A DNA stretch of 46,732 nt from JBLIRR01 sp049472395 (GCA_049472395.1 JBLIRR010000047.1:1-46732), one strand, 5' to 3'; positions 17,750-27,377 are shown, numbered from the stretch's first letter. Made by a program: numbers and translations. The notes: generated by a model not told the origin, from the letters alone.

Positions 17750-18604
17750 ATGGAAGTGACAGAAAAAGATAAATACATTACTGATAAAATTACTGATAAG
17801 AAACGTGTTAATAGTATCTATCGAGTACTGGCTGCCATGTGGGACAGATTCAAGGCCGAGCCGGTGCCGTTTCTTTTCTTTGGGTTTGTTATGGGCTCAA
17901 AGATTTACTTTCTCATAGATTTTCTCGTCTTGAAAGGGAATTTAACCTATATTGGAAGACTGGTGGAGCAAGCCGGTCAAGGTGGCGGCATACCGGAGGT
18001 TTTATCAAATCTCATTGGGCATTTGGCCTATAACCTCATAGCAATCCTCTTTGACGCTCTAATAATTACAAGTTATTTCATACGAAGCAAACCCGTAAGC
18101 AAAGCAGAAGGTTTCTGGGAGAGGTACTATCCGCTCATCACAATCCTTTTCCCCATGATTGGATTTTCACTGCTTCTCATACCGGAATTTCGGCTCTTCT
18201 TCCCATCCCTTCATATAGGCCAAGTCATGATGTACTTTGATCTTCCGCTTCTTTTTCCATTGATTATTGAGCTGGCCGGATTGATTATTTCTTTTATAGG
18301 TGCTTCATTAAGCATAGTGACTCTTTGGAGCTTAAGAAGGAGTTTTAGTATCATGGCAGAGGTACGACATCTGGTAACAACGGGGATGTATCGGCGCATC
18401 CGCCATCCACTCTATATGTCGGAGATGCTTCACGCATTCGGCACTGCCATTCTTGCGTCTCACTCCGTAGCGTTAGTTATATTTCTCATAGCCTTCACAA
18501 TGGAAATGATACGGGCAAAAATTGAAGAGCGGAAATTTCTCAGGCTGATCCCTGAATATGCTGAGTACAAAAAGAGGACCGGCTTTTTATGGCCAAAATT
18601 TTAA
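17750..18604 (+). CDS. Integral membrane methyltransferase-like protein (ICMT/PEMT family)
   Basis: The 284-residue protein has about five to six hydrophobic segments between residues 35 and 250. It ends with the signature of isoprenylcysteine/phospholipid methyltransferases: TTGMYRRIRHPLYMSE (about residue 205), then a hydrophobic helix and ARAKIEERKFLRLIPEYAEYKKR. The RHPxY motif and the terminal EExxL...Y..Y pattern bind S-adenosylmethionine. The substrate in bacteria is generally unknown; a lipid or membrane small molecule is likely. It follows the lipoprotein gene on the same strand, ending just before the convergent carboxypeptidase gene. Confidence 0.88.
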   Translation: MEVTEKDKYITDKITDKKRVNSIYRVLAAMWDRFKAEPVPFLFFGFVMGSKIYFLIDFLVLKGNLTYIGRLVEQAGQGGGIPEVLSNLIGHLAYNLIAILFDALIITSYFIRSKPVSKAEGFWERYYPLITILFPMIGFSLLLIPEFRLFFPSLHIGQVMMYFDLPLLFPLIIELAGLIISFIGASLSIVTLWSLRRSFSIMAEVRHLVTTGMYRRIRHPLYMSEMLHAFGTAILASHSVALVIFLIAFTMEMIRAKIEERKFLRLIPEYAEYKKRTGFLWPKF

Positions 18605-18616
18605 ATATTGTCAAAT

Positions 18617-20104
18617 CTACTCCTTTCTTGTGGGAGAAATGATAATATTCATGAGAGTATCCTGCCAGTCATTTACTTTTTCAAGCGTAATCTTCGCATT
18701 ATTTACAAGTATTGAGAAAGCGAGTTCCTCATTATCCTCTGTTATCGCATAACCGGAAAGAGAAGAAGTATGCCGTAGCCTGCCTGATTTAGCACGCACT
18801 CTTCGTCGCGCTTCAGAATCAATGAGCCTGTCGCTTAGTGTTCCATCGATCCCTCCTATGGGAAGGGATGACACAAATTCATACTTATACTTAAAATCTC
18901 TATACACATATTCAAGGAGATTGATCACCAGTGCGGGTGAAATCCTGTTATGGGGTGAGAGCCCTGAGCCATCAACAATTATAAAAGATTGAGGATCAGC
19001 CTTCACGTGGTGTGTGAGATAATACTTTATGACCTCTATCCCATGAGATGTGCTACCCGGCGGGCCATAAAACTCAGCCCCCAATACCTTCACAATCTGT
19101 TCAGCTATAAAATTACTGCTGATTTTATTCATAGACTGAATAACCGTTGCAAGAGGGGGTGATGTATGAACCGCTATTTTTTCGCTTGATTCAGGAACCT
19201 TATCACTACTCAGTTTCCCTTTTATCATTACATTACAGCTCTCTAATAGTTCCTTAAAAACCGTGAGGAGATATAAGGAGGGATCCTCTACATTTCTTAT
19301 ATAGATCACCGGATCATATGATTGAGACATGGACCCTTTTAGCGAGACGTAATTGTGTCCGTTCACAAAAATTCTGTCAACGATTATACTTCTGCCTTTT
19401 GTGCTTCTTGTTCGTGTTTGGTTAAGTATCTTCACAAACTCCGTTGATGGAGTGATCCACGCTTCAAGCGGTTCATCGATGGCATCTGCCGGTTTCACAT
19501 GAATAGATATAGTATTGTCACCGAGAGAAAGGGCACTTATCCGTGGATTGTACCATTTTGTTCCACTCCCATTCTCCCACTCGTCGCATATTCTTTTAGT
19601 ATCGAAAAAACTCTCATCACCTATAAGATCGCCCTCAATAGTTTTAATTCCCATATTTTTGATTTTTTGCGCTATACCCCATAGTTCTTCATATTCAAGA
19701 CACGGATTCCCTCCTCCCTTTATATAGAGATTCCCTTTCAGCACTCCATCCTCTGTGAGCGATCCATCACGGTATAGTGTTGTCTTAAAAGTATATTCTG
19801 GTTTTAAATAAAATAAAGCTGTTGCAGCGGTGATAAGTTTAAGATTTGAGGCAGGATTAAAGAGAGTATTAACATTACGTTGGTAAATCACCTCTTGAGT
19901 ATGCAGTGATTTGATCTTGATTCCAACAACCGCATTATTTATACGTTTATCAAGGAGAGCTTTATCTAAGGCAGTGGCAATTTGCGATACATGAAGAGAA
20001 AACGCCTCTGTGGCTATACACACAATACTGCATATACTGAGAATAGAAAGACAATAGAGCGCACATCTGTTTTTACTTTTGAAGCACAATCCGGACAATT
20101 TCAT
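18617..20104 (-). CDS. dacB: D-alanyl-D-alanine carboxypeptidase/endopeptidase, PBP4 (S13) family
   Basis: The protein trims or cleaves peptidoglycan peptides in the periplasm. The three penicillin-binding active-site motifs are present in the right order: SNLK (SxxK, about residue 85), SSN (SxN, about 330) and KSG (about 439). The long spacing between SxxK and SxN reflects the extra domains of class C PBPs. The reading frame is open for 26 further codons, but the ATG at 20102-20104, with GGTGAG nearby and a signal peptide (LYCLSILSICSIVCIATEAFS) directly after, is the better start, giving 495 residues. A terminator (20144-20179) separates it from slyD. Confidence 0.95.
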   Translation of the reverse strand: MKLSGLCFKSKNRCALYCLSILSICSIVCIATEAFSLHVSQIATALDKALLDKRINNAVVGIKIKSLHTQEVIYQRNVNTLFNPASNLKLITAATALFYLKPEYTFKTTLYRDGSLTEDGVLKGNLYIKGGGNPCLEYEELWGIAQKIKNMGIKTIEGDLIGDESFFDTKRICDEWENGSGTKWYNPRISALSLGDNTISIHVKPADAIDEPLEAWITPSTEFVKILNQTRTRSTKGRSIIVDRIFVNGHNYVSLKGSMSQSYDPVIYIRNVEDPSLYLLTVFKELLESCNVMIKGKLSSDKVPESSEKIAVHTSPPLATVIQSMNKISSNFIAEQIVKVLGAEFYGPPGSTSHGIEVIKYYLTHHVKADPQSFIIVDGSGLSPHNRISPALVINLLEYVYRDFKYKYEFVSSLPIGGIDGTLSDRLIDSEARRRVRAKSGRLRHTSSLSGYAITEDNEELAFSILVNNAKITLEKVNDWQDTLMNIIISPTRKE

Positions 20105-20143
20105 TATCTCACCGTATATATCATAGACAAAAGAAAAAATCAA

Positions 20144-20179
20144 TCGCCGCAAATTAAGCGCGCGCAAAATTTGCGGCGA
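20144..20179 (-). terminator. Rho-independent terminator downstream of slyD
   Basis: TCGCCGCAAATT (20144-20155) pairs perfectly with AATTTGCGGCGA (20168-20179), a 12-bp stem with a 12-nt loop. Read on the minus strand it is followed by TTGATTTTTTC. It lies 24 bp past the slyD stop and 40 bp before the carboxypeptidase ATG. Confidence 0.85.
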
Positions 20180-20202
20180 CACTATTAAAAATGAGTGAAT
20201 AA

Positions 20203-20631
20203 CTAATTGACTCCGACGAGCTGGATATCAAACACCAAATTTTTCCCTGCCAACGGATGATTTCCATCTAATGTGATATTTTTCTCTGACACCTGGGTTA
20301 TTGTGACTTCAACGACATGCCCATCTCGGTCCTGAATTTGGAGTTGTTTGCCCAATTCCGGATGAATATCCTGCGGGAATTTATCTTTAGGAATTTGTAA
20401 TATCATGTCTTGACGGTATGGCCCATAGGCTTCATCTGAGGAAATGGTAACGGTCTTTGATTCATCTTGATTCATGCCGACTATTGCTTTTTCAATTCCT
20501 TTGATTACCTGATTATCGCCTATTTTGAATTCCAGCGGCTCACGATCAACAGAACTGTCAAATACCGTACCATCTTCCAGTTTGCCTGTATAATGAATTT
20601 TGACCGTATCACCATTTTTTACATGAGACAT
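20203..20631 (-). CDS. slyD: FKBP-type peptidyl-prolyl cis-trans isomerase, SlyD-like
   Basis: The 142-residue protein has the SlyD arrangement. An FKBP half-domain starts VKNGDTVKIHYTGKLEDGTV and continues FDSS and VIKGIEKAIVGM. The IF (insert-in-flap) chaperone domain follows at about residues 70-125 (AYGPYRQDMILQIPKDKF). The final strand has DGNHPLAGKNLVFDIQLVGV, the diagnostic NHPLAGKxLxFxxxL motif. It lacks the His/Cys-rich metal-binding tail of E. coli SlyD, as in many bacteria. Function: cytoplasmic prolyl isomerase and folding helper. Confidence 0.95.
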   Translation of the reverse strand: MSHVKNGDTVKIHYTGKLEDGTVFDSSVDREPLEFKIGDNQVIKGIEKAIVGMNQDESKTVTISSDEAYGPYRQDMILQIPKDKFPQDIHPELGKQLQIQDRDGHVVEVTITQVSEKNITLDGNHPLAGKNLVFDIQLVGVN

Positions 20632-20808
20632 ATCTTACCCCTTTTTGGTTTAAGATTGATAAATAGTGAGGAATATTATTTTTACAAAGGCTGTTGCTTC
20701 CGCTATCTGTCCATATATAATCCTCCTTTCATCTTTTTTTCCGTCTCCTCTTACTTTCATAATCGACACATTGTGTGTGTCTCGCCATGGACTTTTTACA
20801 AATATCAC

Positions 20809-21237
20809 TCAATCATCGCCTCGTGCGTCAATCCTTGACCTTGCTTGTTTTTTCTCTTTCCGAAAACGTTTCGCTTTCAAGCGTTTTTCAATGGCTGCCA
20901 TGGAGGGTTGAGTTGAAATCCTCTTTTTGGGCTTCTTCATTGCCTTCAGGAACAATGCCTTTAAGCGTGCCCAGGCATCCCTCCTGTTCTGTTCCTGGCT
21001 TCGATAACGGCCTGCCTGAATAATGATGTCCCCTTCTTTTGTCACACGCCTGCCCCCGATACGTTTTAGCCTTTTTTTTACTTCAGGGGAAAGGGTGTGG
21101 CATCTGGCGAGATGGAAACGAAGTTGCACAGCAGTGGACACCTTATTGACATTCTGCCCGCCAGGTCCGGATGATCTAATAAACTCCTCACTGACCATGT
21201 CCTCGTCAACGCACATTCCCTCATAAATTTCAATCAT
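20809..21237 (-). CDS. arfB: Alternative ribosome-rescue factor ArfB (YaeJ family)
   Basis: ArfB hydrolyses peptidyl-tRNA on stalled ribosomes. The catalytic GGQ motif lies in FIRSSGPGGQNVNKVST near residue 25, and the basic tail (RLKAKRFRKEKKQARSR) would enter the empty mRNA channel. The absence of a codon-recognition domain and the length of 142 residues distinguish it from normal release factors. The frame opens 15 codons earlier at 21282, but YaeJ proteins begin with an IEI-type strand just like MIEIYEGMCVDED, so I place the start at 21237. Confidence 0.92.
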   Translation of the reverse strand: MIEIYEGMCVDEDMVSEEFIRSSGPGGQNVNKVSTAVQLRFHLARCHTLSPEVKKRLKRIGGRRVTKEGDIIIQAGRYRSQEQNRRDAWARLKALFLKAMKKPKKRISTQPSMAAIEKRLKAKRFRKEKKQARSRIDARGDD

Positions 21238-21405
21238 ACCCTTTACTCTTGCCCCGGACGCTAAGCCCAAAATCCTGTTCAATGAACCGTCAGCGCTGCA
21301 CCTTTAGCCTTGTCAATGTGAGGCAAAGCTTCGCGAGCCTGTTTCTAAAAAGTGTTTCACATTGTAAATGAGCGCTGCTTAAATTTCAAGAATAAAAGAA
21401 ATTTT

Positions 21406-23325
21406 TCAACTTGAATGAGGATTACGTTCTTCGAAAGTGAAAAAAAAAGCCCCCTCCCGGAGGATAGTGTCAAGCAAATCTAAGAAACAGCCCTGCTCGC
21501 CGAGACGTATAAGGAGGTTATGATACAAGCTCCGGTTTATATTAGAGACATGAGGAGGAGATTTTGCGAGCGCTTCATAAATGGCCTTATCCCTTCCGTA
21601 GATATCATTCCCAAAGTGTACGGCACCATCGCTGTCGACCCACGAGGTTAAATACACAAGAGATACAGGTATCGGTTTGTGCAGCTTCACAATTTTTCTC
21701 GCTCCAGTGTTTATTGTATTTACTATTCTCTCCCGTGTCCATTGTTGATTAGAGGACAAGATGAACTCTGCAAGATCAATGGGATTTTCAATACGGATAC
21801 AGCCAGAACTAAAGCAACGTTTCTTTTTTTCAAAGAGGCTTTGATTTGGTGTATCGTGCATATACACTGAGTATTTATTGGGAAATATGAATTTTATTTT
21901 CCCCAGAGGATTTAGATCCCCCGGATCTTGCCGAAAAACAAAATTATTTTTTTCATTTACTTCTTCCCATTCAATAGTTGAGGGATCAATCTCTTTAATC
22001 TCATCCGGCCTGCCTAATCTTTCAAAAAGTTTTATCTGTTTTTTCTTCAGAATTTTCGGATCTTCTTTCACAATCGGGAGGATATCTTCCTTTATGATGT
22101 TAGGGGGAATATACCAGTAAGGATTAATGACAAGATAAGTCATTTTATCATGGAATACGGGCGTAGGCCGATCGGGTTTTCCCACAATAACCCTCTTAGA
22201 GAAGGCTTCTTTATCATTGTTAATGACGCTTAATGTATAATCAGCAATATTAATGAGAATGTAGCTATCCCCGAAATCATTCGCACACAAACGGCACCGT
22301 TCCATATTTATTTTTATTTGACGGATACGCTCTTCAACAGGAACATTCAAGGATTTAAGGGTAGCGGGCCCGATTATTCCATCCACCTCAAGATCATGAC
22401 GTTTCTGGAAATTGCGTATTCCCTGCTCCAAAGACTCATCATATATATACTTTACTGGGCCGGGCTCGACTTTTAAATCACCTGTCATCACAAGACGTTC
22501 CCGCAATAATTTAATAAATCCACCGCGTGTGACAAATGGACGTCGGCGAGGACGCATTTCCTTTGGAATTTTGGATAGGTCAACTTCTACTCGCCAGTCA
22601 CCCTTATGCATCTTTGGGTAATTAGGCAGATGAGGCCACCCACCCTTTAATGCAATAGCGTTGTAGTGATCTAACGCTTCCCTAAGTTTCATATAATAAG
22701 GATCATGGGGTAAAAAACTAAGGAGAGTCTCTTCAATGCTATGTGAATCAATAGCATCCTCAAGAGCTGTGGCCAAATCGTATTCTTTTTCATCTATGTC
22801 CGATCTCAGGTTCACGACATCCAGATTAATACATCCACCCAACAAATGGGAGCTATAGGTAAGAAACGCATCGGTAAGCAAAAGATCAAGGTCTATAAAT
22901 AAATTAAAATCTGCTGGCAATCCTTGAGCTTGACAGCAGTTAATATCTTGGTAAATAGAGTCAATTGCGGCCACATGATAATTTTCAGAATTAAGACCTT
23001 CAGCCCAGGCATTGTTTATGACTCGAATGAGGGACTCTATGTGTGGAAGGGGACCGCTATCATCACTCCATGCACGCTGATAACTGCGTTTTGCATAAAA
23101 AAGTGATACCATAAGTGGTGTATAAATGGGCTCTCGTTGCACAGTAAGCCGGGGAGGAATGCCGGCTTTTTCAAGCCTTTGGTAGAGGTTTTTGATTATA
23201 TGCTCATCAACGGATTGAGGAGCGCTATTGAGTAGATGTGGGCATGCATTAATGATTATAATAAAAAAAAACACCTTAATAATATGCCACCCTGTGCCCT
23301 TCTTTATCCTATAATACACTCGCAT
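21406..23325 (-). CDS. L,D-transpeptidase with peptidoglycan-binding domain (YcbB/LdtD type)
   Basis: This 639-residue exported protein crosslinks peptidoglycan by a beta-lactam-tolerant route. After a signal anchor (KVFFFIIIINACPHLL) comes the scaffold domain seen in YcbB (residues about 40-230), then a PG_binding_1 module (LEQGIRNFQKRHDLEVDGI, about 300-345) and a YkuD catalytic domain. The catalytic His is in VYMHDTPNQ (about 489) and Cys in FSSGCIRIENP (about 508), matching HxxS..SxGCxR with small differences. GAGGATT precedes the ATG. It is flanked by other wall-active genes. Confidence 0.93.
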   Translation of the reverse strand: MRVYYRIKKGTGWHIIKVFFFIIIINACPHLLNSAPQSVDEHIIKNLYQRLEKAGIPPRLTVQREPIYTPLMVSLFYAKRSYQRAWSDDSGPLPHIESLIRVINNAWAEGLNSENYHVAAIDSIYQDINCCQAQGLPADFNLFIDLDLLLTDAFLTYSSHLLGGCINLDVVNLRSDIDEKEYDLATALEDAIDSHSIEETLLSFLPHDPYYMKLREALDHYNAIALKGGWPHLPNYPKMHKGDWRVEVDLSKIPKEMRPRRRPFVTRGGFIKLLRERLVMTGDLKVEPGPVKYIYDESLEQGIRNFQKRHDLEVDGIIGPATLKSLNVPVEERIRQIKINMERCRLCANDFGDSYILINIADYTLSVINNDKEAFSKRVIVGKPDRPTPVFHDKMTYLVINPYWYIPPNIIKEDILPIVKEDPKILKKKQIKLFERLGRPDEIKEIDPSTIEWEEVNEKNNFVFRQDPGDLNPLGKIKFIFPNKYSVYMHDTPNQSLFEKKKRCFSSGCIRIENPIDLAEFILSSNQQWTRERIVNTINTGARKIVKLHKPIPVSLVYLTSWVDSDGAVHFGNDIYGRDKAIYEALAKSPPHVSNINRSLYHNLLIRLGEQGCFLDLLDTILREGAFFFTFEERNPHSS

Positions 23326-23578
23326 AATCCTCGCTTATTGCCTCTCTAACAAATTGTGCGCTCATTTCCCACTATGAAATATTCATAAAACCAATGAATT
23401 TTCATAAAAATTTTTTTATTTTTTTAATTTTTTTATTACAGCTCACAGACGATAATAATTTATTTAACCTCTAAAAATAGTTTAAATCAATTATATCTTA
23501 ATAGCAAGAAATACAATTTTATTACTTAAAATATTTTTGAGCTTCGCAAGAAGGGTAAGAGAGGAAGGACTTATTATT
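23326..23578. other. 253-bp AT-rich gap, no gene seen
   Basis: This is very T/A rich with poly-T and poly-A runs near 23400-23450. It lies between the L,D-transpeptidase start and the end of the M15-type gene, both on the minus strand, so it may carry the transpeptidase promoter and the end of the upstream transcript. I could not pick out a clear hairpin. Confidence 0.4.
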
Positions 23579-24589
23579 TTACCAACGGACGCTGTATCCC
23601 CGCACATCCACATGCACAAAGGGGCCATGATATAAGGATTTCTTATATATGCCAAGACCACCCCTATACGGTGTGTAGTGATCAGAAGCAAATAGTGCAT
23701 CGATAATATTATACATAATTAATGCATCACGATAATTGATCACGCTGTCATGGTTAAGATCATCCATTATTCCATCAACAGGATTTTCGTCAATAAAAAT
23801 ATCCGCTGCATATCCGTATTGGTGCTGACTATAGTTCACATTTCCAATTGCATTGTTATAGTACGGTGTTCGATAACCGCTCAGGATGTGGAGCGTGCTC
23901 GCATGATAACCCTCCTGGTTTATCCTCTCAAGTATCACTTCCAGTTTCAGGAGGAGTTTCTCTTGAAGCACCATATACTTAGGGAAAGAGCCCTCTTGTT
24001 TACACAGAAATTGTTGTAATCTGAAATGAGGGGACACAAGGACATTTTGATTCTCTTCAGTTACTCGAATAAAACCTTTTGGTGTATGATATTGACGTTT
24101 CCCTTTACAAAAAGACACCGGATATTCGCCAATACGATACCCCTCTATGTATTCCCCTTTCACCTCATCATAAGGCACCATTACAAACACATTAAATACC
24201 ATCTCCAATCCCTCCGGAGGGCAAAGCGCCAGGGTATATATACCGGGAGCAGATGGTGCCTGATAGGAAAAATCAATATCGGTTTCTAATGTGACAGTCC
24301 CTGCTAATGCGAAAATTTGAAAAGAAGTACTGTGGTGAGAGGAGAGGATAGTGAACTTCAATGTCTCTCGCGGAAGAAGATAAATTCCGAGTATCTGATA
24401 AGATGACAAAAAATCACGGACTTTGACGGTGAAGTCTACTTTCCCTGTTGAAAAGGTCTTTGTCATTGCATGTGGTGTAAAGGTGAGGGAGAAAAAACAC
24501 CAAAAAAGAGCATATAAGACAAGGATTCCTTGTCTGTGTTTAATATTGTGTATAGTATATTGCTTAATTAAGCTGAGAGTTATACCCAT
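23579..24589 (-). CDS. M15-type peptidase-fold protein (DUF882/VanY-like), secreted
   Basis: The 336-residue protein has a signal segment (about residues 20-40), a beta-rich N-terminal region (about 45-165) and a C-terminal peptidase M15-like domain. In that domain, ILSGYRTPYYNN, QHQYGYAADIFI and FVHVDVRG give the SGYRtP, H-x(6)-D and HxD zinc-site pattern. The first His appears replaced within SQHQYGYAAD; the expected SxHxxGxAxD reads SQHQYGYAAD, so the ligands are present. Between them is a DLNHDSVINYRDALIMYNIID insert resembling a dockerin/EF-hand loop. A role in peptidoglycan peptide trimming is likely. Confidence 0.85.
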   Translation of the reverse strand: MGITLSLIKQYTIHNIKHRQGILVLYALFWCFFSLTFTPHAMTKTFSTGKVDFTVKVRDFLSSYQILGIYLLPRETLKFTILSSHHSTSFQIFALAGTVTLETDIDFSYQAPSAPGIYTLALCPPEGLEMVFNVFVMVPYDEVKGEYIEGYRIGEYPVSFCKGKRQYHTPKGFIRVTEENQNVLVSPHFRLQQFLCKQEGSFPKYMVLQEKLLLKLEVILERINQEGYHASTLHILSGYRTPYYNNAIGNVNYSQHQYGYAADIFIDENPVDGIMDDLNHDSVINYRDALIMYNIIDALFASDHYTPYRGGLGIYKKSLYHGPFVHVDVRGYSVRW

Positions 24590-24721
24590 GTATCAATCCT
24601 ATCATGCATATTAAGAACATCCTCACGTGATGAAATTTTATTTCTTTAAATAATATTTTAATTCTGCTTATTATTCAATAGCATTTATATGCGCATAAAA
24701 TTGCCATTTAAATCTTCATCA

Positions 24722-24750
24722 TTGACAAACAATCTTGGTTTCCTTATACT
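24722..24750 (+). promoter_or_regulatory. Near-consensus sigma70-type promoter for the SH3 lipoprotein gene
   Basis: TTGACA (24722-24727) and TATACT (24745-24750) are separated by exactly 17 bp. The predicted start is about 27 bp before the ATG; a G6 tract (24772-24777) in AGGGGGGAAGAG occupies the ribosome-site position. Confidence 0.75.
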
Positions 24751-24783
24751 TCTTTTATAACCAAATTTTTAGGGGGGAAGAGC

Positions 24784-25536
24784 ATGACCTTATCAAGTTC
24801 CAACCATGACCGAACCTGTCTTTTTTTTGTAGTGGTGATTTTTGTGTGTCTTATCACTGCATGTGTTATATCTTCATCACAACGATACCCGCACACAGAT
24901 CAAGCAGATCAGGCACGCTACAAGGCGCTCGAAGATAAAATCTCTCACCTTCAGTTGATCATGTTGGAAAAAGATGCGCAGATAAATGCTCTCCAGGATC
25001 GTCTCAACGTCCAGCAGAACATCCTTGATGATGCTGTCATGGAGGTCGTCAGGGCAAAGGCCAAGCTTCGCAGTGTAGAAAGTAAAGCGGAAGCAGCGTC
25101 AAATATGGCCGAGGCGGAAATCGCACTAGAAGCCTTGAAGATGAGAGTCACCAAGCAGGATGAAAATACAGCAGTCCTTAAGGCTGAGCAACTGTTGCAA
25201 CTAAGTGCGGGGGAGTTTAATAAGGAAAACTATGGAGGCTCCCTTTATCTTACAAGTCAGGCCAAAGCTCATATCAGGGCTGGCCAATTACGCTGCAGGG
25301 GACAGGACAACGGACCAACATTAAATGGAGAGTTATTGTTTGCCGAACCTTTGCCGCTCCAGGTCCTGAGAAAAAGTAATCTCAGGGATGGCCCCAGTCT
25401 TAACAGCAAGGTCATCACTACGCTGGACCAAAATACATTGGTCATAGGCTATTCCTATAAGGATAAATGGATAAGGGTAAAATGTGAGGATGGTGCAAAG
25501 GGGTGGATCTTTCGTAGCTTGGTGGGTGATCGCTAA
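24784..25536 (+). CDS. Lipoprotein with coiled coil and C-terminal SH3b domain
   Basis: The 250-residue protein has a hydrophobic signal ending in LITAC, with the lipidated Cys at about residue 29. A heptad-rich coiled coil spans residues about 45-140 (LEDKISHLQLIMLEKDAQI and onward). A bacterial SH3 domain occupies about 185-250, with the typical LRKSNLRDGPSLNSKVITTLDQNT opening and WIFRSLVGD ending. Such proteins usually bind peptidoglycan. The gene faces the divergent M15-type peptidase gene, so the pair may act together on the wall; that is inference. It converges on the diguanylate cyclase gene. Confidence 0.88.
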   Translation: MTLSSSNHDRTCLFFVVVIFVCLITACVISSSQRYPHTDQADQARYKALEDKISHLQLIMLEKDAQINALQDRLNVQQNILDDAVMEVVRAKAKLRSVESKAEAASNMAEAEIALEALKMRVTKQDENTAVLKAEQLLQLSAGEFNKENYGGSLYLTSQAKAHIRAGQLRCRGQDNGPTLNGELLFAEPLPLQVLRKSNLRDGPSLNSKVITTLDQNTLVIGYSYKDKWIRVKCEDGAKGWIFRSLVGDR

Positions 25537-25577
25537 TGCATGAGCAGCAGATAATTCCCTCGTAAATTCTCTGAATA

Positions 25578-27377
25578 TTAGTGTGCGATTTCCTGTTTTT
25601 CTGTTCGCGCGTATTCCTCAGCGCACACCACTTGGTTGCGTCCATTTTTCTTCGCTTGATATAACGCCTCATCAGCTTTACTAATAAGACTCTGAGGTTC
25701 ATCGCCATGCATGGGAAATAAAGCAACACCCACACTTACTGTGACCTGGATCGGGTGGGAATTGCCCCCAATTTTTTCCTTAACGATCGTGTGACGAATC
25801 CTCTCTGCCATGGCGACCCCATCCTTTTGTCCGATTTCCGGAAGAATAATAATAAACTCCTCTCCGCCATATCGTGCAGCATAATCACACTTTCGGATAG
25901 ATTTTCTAAAAATTTCGCTCATTTGACGAAGGACTTCATCACCCGCCAGGTGACCATAGGTATCGTTATACTTTTTAAAATAATCAATATCAATGATCAA
26001 TAAGGTCAATTGACTATTATATCGACGGGAACGGGCCATCTCTTTGTCGAGGGTCTCCATTAAATGCTTGCGGTTGTAAAGTGCGGTCAGGCTATCGGTA
26101 ACGGAAATTTCTTCTAATTCCATGTTCTTTTCGCGTAACCTTTTATTTACCGCATCCAGGTCCTCTCTTCCCTTGCGAAGGCGTGCTACCATATGGTTAA
26201 AAACTCCTGTTAAATAACCCACTTCACAGCGACTCCGAACCGGAAGGTCCACATCGAGATCGCCCGCAGCAACCTTACCAGCGCCCTTGGTAAGGCAATC
26301 CAAGGGACGCACAATGGTAAGGCCAAGGAAATAGGCACAAAAACTTATGCAGAGCAGCACAACCCCTACCAGGGTCAATGTTATATTGCGAAGGCGAACA
26401 ATTTGAGCATATGCCTTTTCTCTCTCTTTTTCAGCGATCACTCCCCAATCCAGAATAGGCACCCTCTTAAGGGCGCCCACCACCATTTTCTCCTTATACC
26501 CTTCATAATTCAAAGGAAATTTTATCTGAGAAAAGAGGCGACGCGCGATTTTTTTTGTGAGCTTCGTATGGACAAATTTTGTTGAGACGGGGTGAGAACT
26601 CTCCAGCACTATTCCATCCTCTGTAAGTATATAGAGTTCGCCTGTTTCACCTTGGGTATAGTTCTTAAGCATCATGCGTATGGTTTTAAAATTTAATTTT
26701 GCAGCCAGAAGGCCGAGTATCTGATCGTTCGGAGATCTTATGGGCTCTGCAATTATCATAATACCAGTTCCGTAAACTTCACTCCAATAGGCTTTACCTA
26801 TGATAGGCTTGTTTGTTTGGGCCATTGCGAGCCAATTTTCAGGCAGTTTCACGCTGCTGACCTTATCTGCATTGGTGACAACTACATTTCCCTCAAGGTC
26901 TGTGAGCATCAGTTCTTCATAATCAATGAACTTTTCCCGGACAGACCGGAGGTAATCCTTAAGCCGGCGGAGGGTGACTCTGTTTTCAATCCGCATAAAA
27001 TCCCTACTGGCAATCTTCTCGAAATCTTCCGAAACCAGATAGGAACTGGAAAAAACACGTATATCATAGATCCTTTCCTTGAGCCACAGATCAACCTCGC
27101 GAGCGGCTTGTGCAGTAATATCTTTCAATTCTTGCGTGATCTTTGCGCTGAGAAATTTCCTGTTTTGGACATAGGAAAGCCACCCCATACTCACTGAAGG
27201 AATGATGGTGGCCAGAAGAGCGAAAATAATGATCTTGCTTTTTATGCTGCTTAAGGGGGCAATCTGGAAAAGACATGGTTCGGATGTTCCCTGAGGGCCT
27301 GGATTCCCTTTGTCCTCGATTGATTTTGCCTGTACCCTGTTTTTACTGTATGGTTTCAAAAATATCTCATCCTCCAT
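25578..27377 (-). CDS. Membrane diguanylate cyclase, Cache-HAMP-GGDEF
   Basis: The 599-residue protein makes cyclic di-GMP in response to an extracytoplasmic signal. A first transmembrane helix (IIIFALLATIIPSVSMGW, about 48-65) leads to a dCache sensor domain (about 70-325). A second helix near 333-355 is followed by a HAMP linker (IVRPLDCLTKGAGKVAAGDL) and a coiled coil. The catalytic domain begins DSLTALYNRKHL and has the intact active site GGEEF at about residue 503. An RxxD inhibitory site five residues before it is not obvious (SIRKCDYAARYGGEEF has RKCD farther upstream). It could set c-di-GMP levels for the nearby surface proteins, but no c-di-GMP riboswitch was seen. Confidence 0.95.
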   Translation of the reverse strand: MEDEIFLKPYSKNRVQAKSIEDKGNPGPQGTSEPCLFQIAPLSSIKSKIIIFALLATIIPSVSMGWLSYVQNRKFLSAKITQELKDITAQAAREVDLWLKERIYDIRVFSSSYLVSEDFEKIASRDFMRIENRVTLRRLKDYLRSVREKFIDYEELMLTDLEGNVVVTNADKVSSVKLPENWLAMAQTNKPIIGKAYWSEVYGTGIMIIAEPIRSPNDQILGLLAAKLNFKTIRMMLKNYTQGETGELYILTEDGIVLESSHPVSTKFVHTKLTKKIARRLFSQIKFPLNYEGYKEKMVVGALKRVPILDWGVIAEKEREKAYAQIVRLRNITLTLVGVVLLCISFCAYFLGLTIVRPLDCLTKGAGKVAAGDLDVDLPVRSRCEVGYLTGVFNHMVARLRKGREDLDAVNKRLREKNMELEEISVTDSLTALYNRKHLMETLDKEMARSRRYNSQLTLLIIDIDYFKKYNDTYGHLAGDEVLRQMSEIFRKSIRKCDYAARYGGEEFIIILPEIGQKDGVAMAERIRHTIVKEKIGGNSHPIQVTVSVGVALFPMHGDEPQSLISKADEALYQAKKNGRNQVVCAEEYARTEKQEIAH

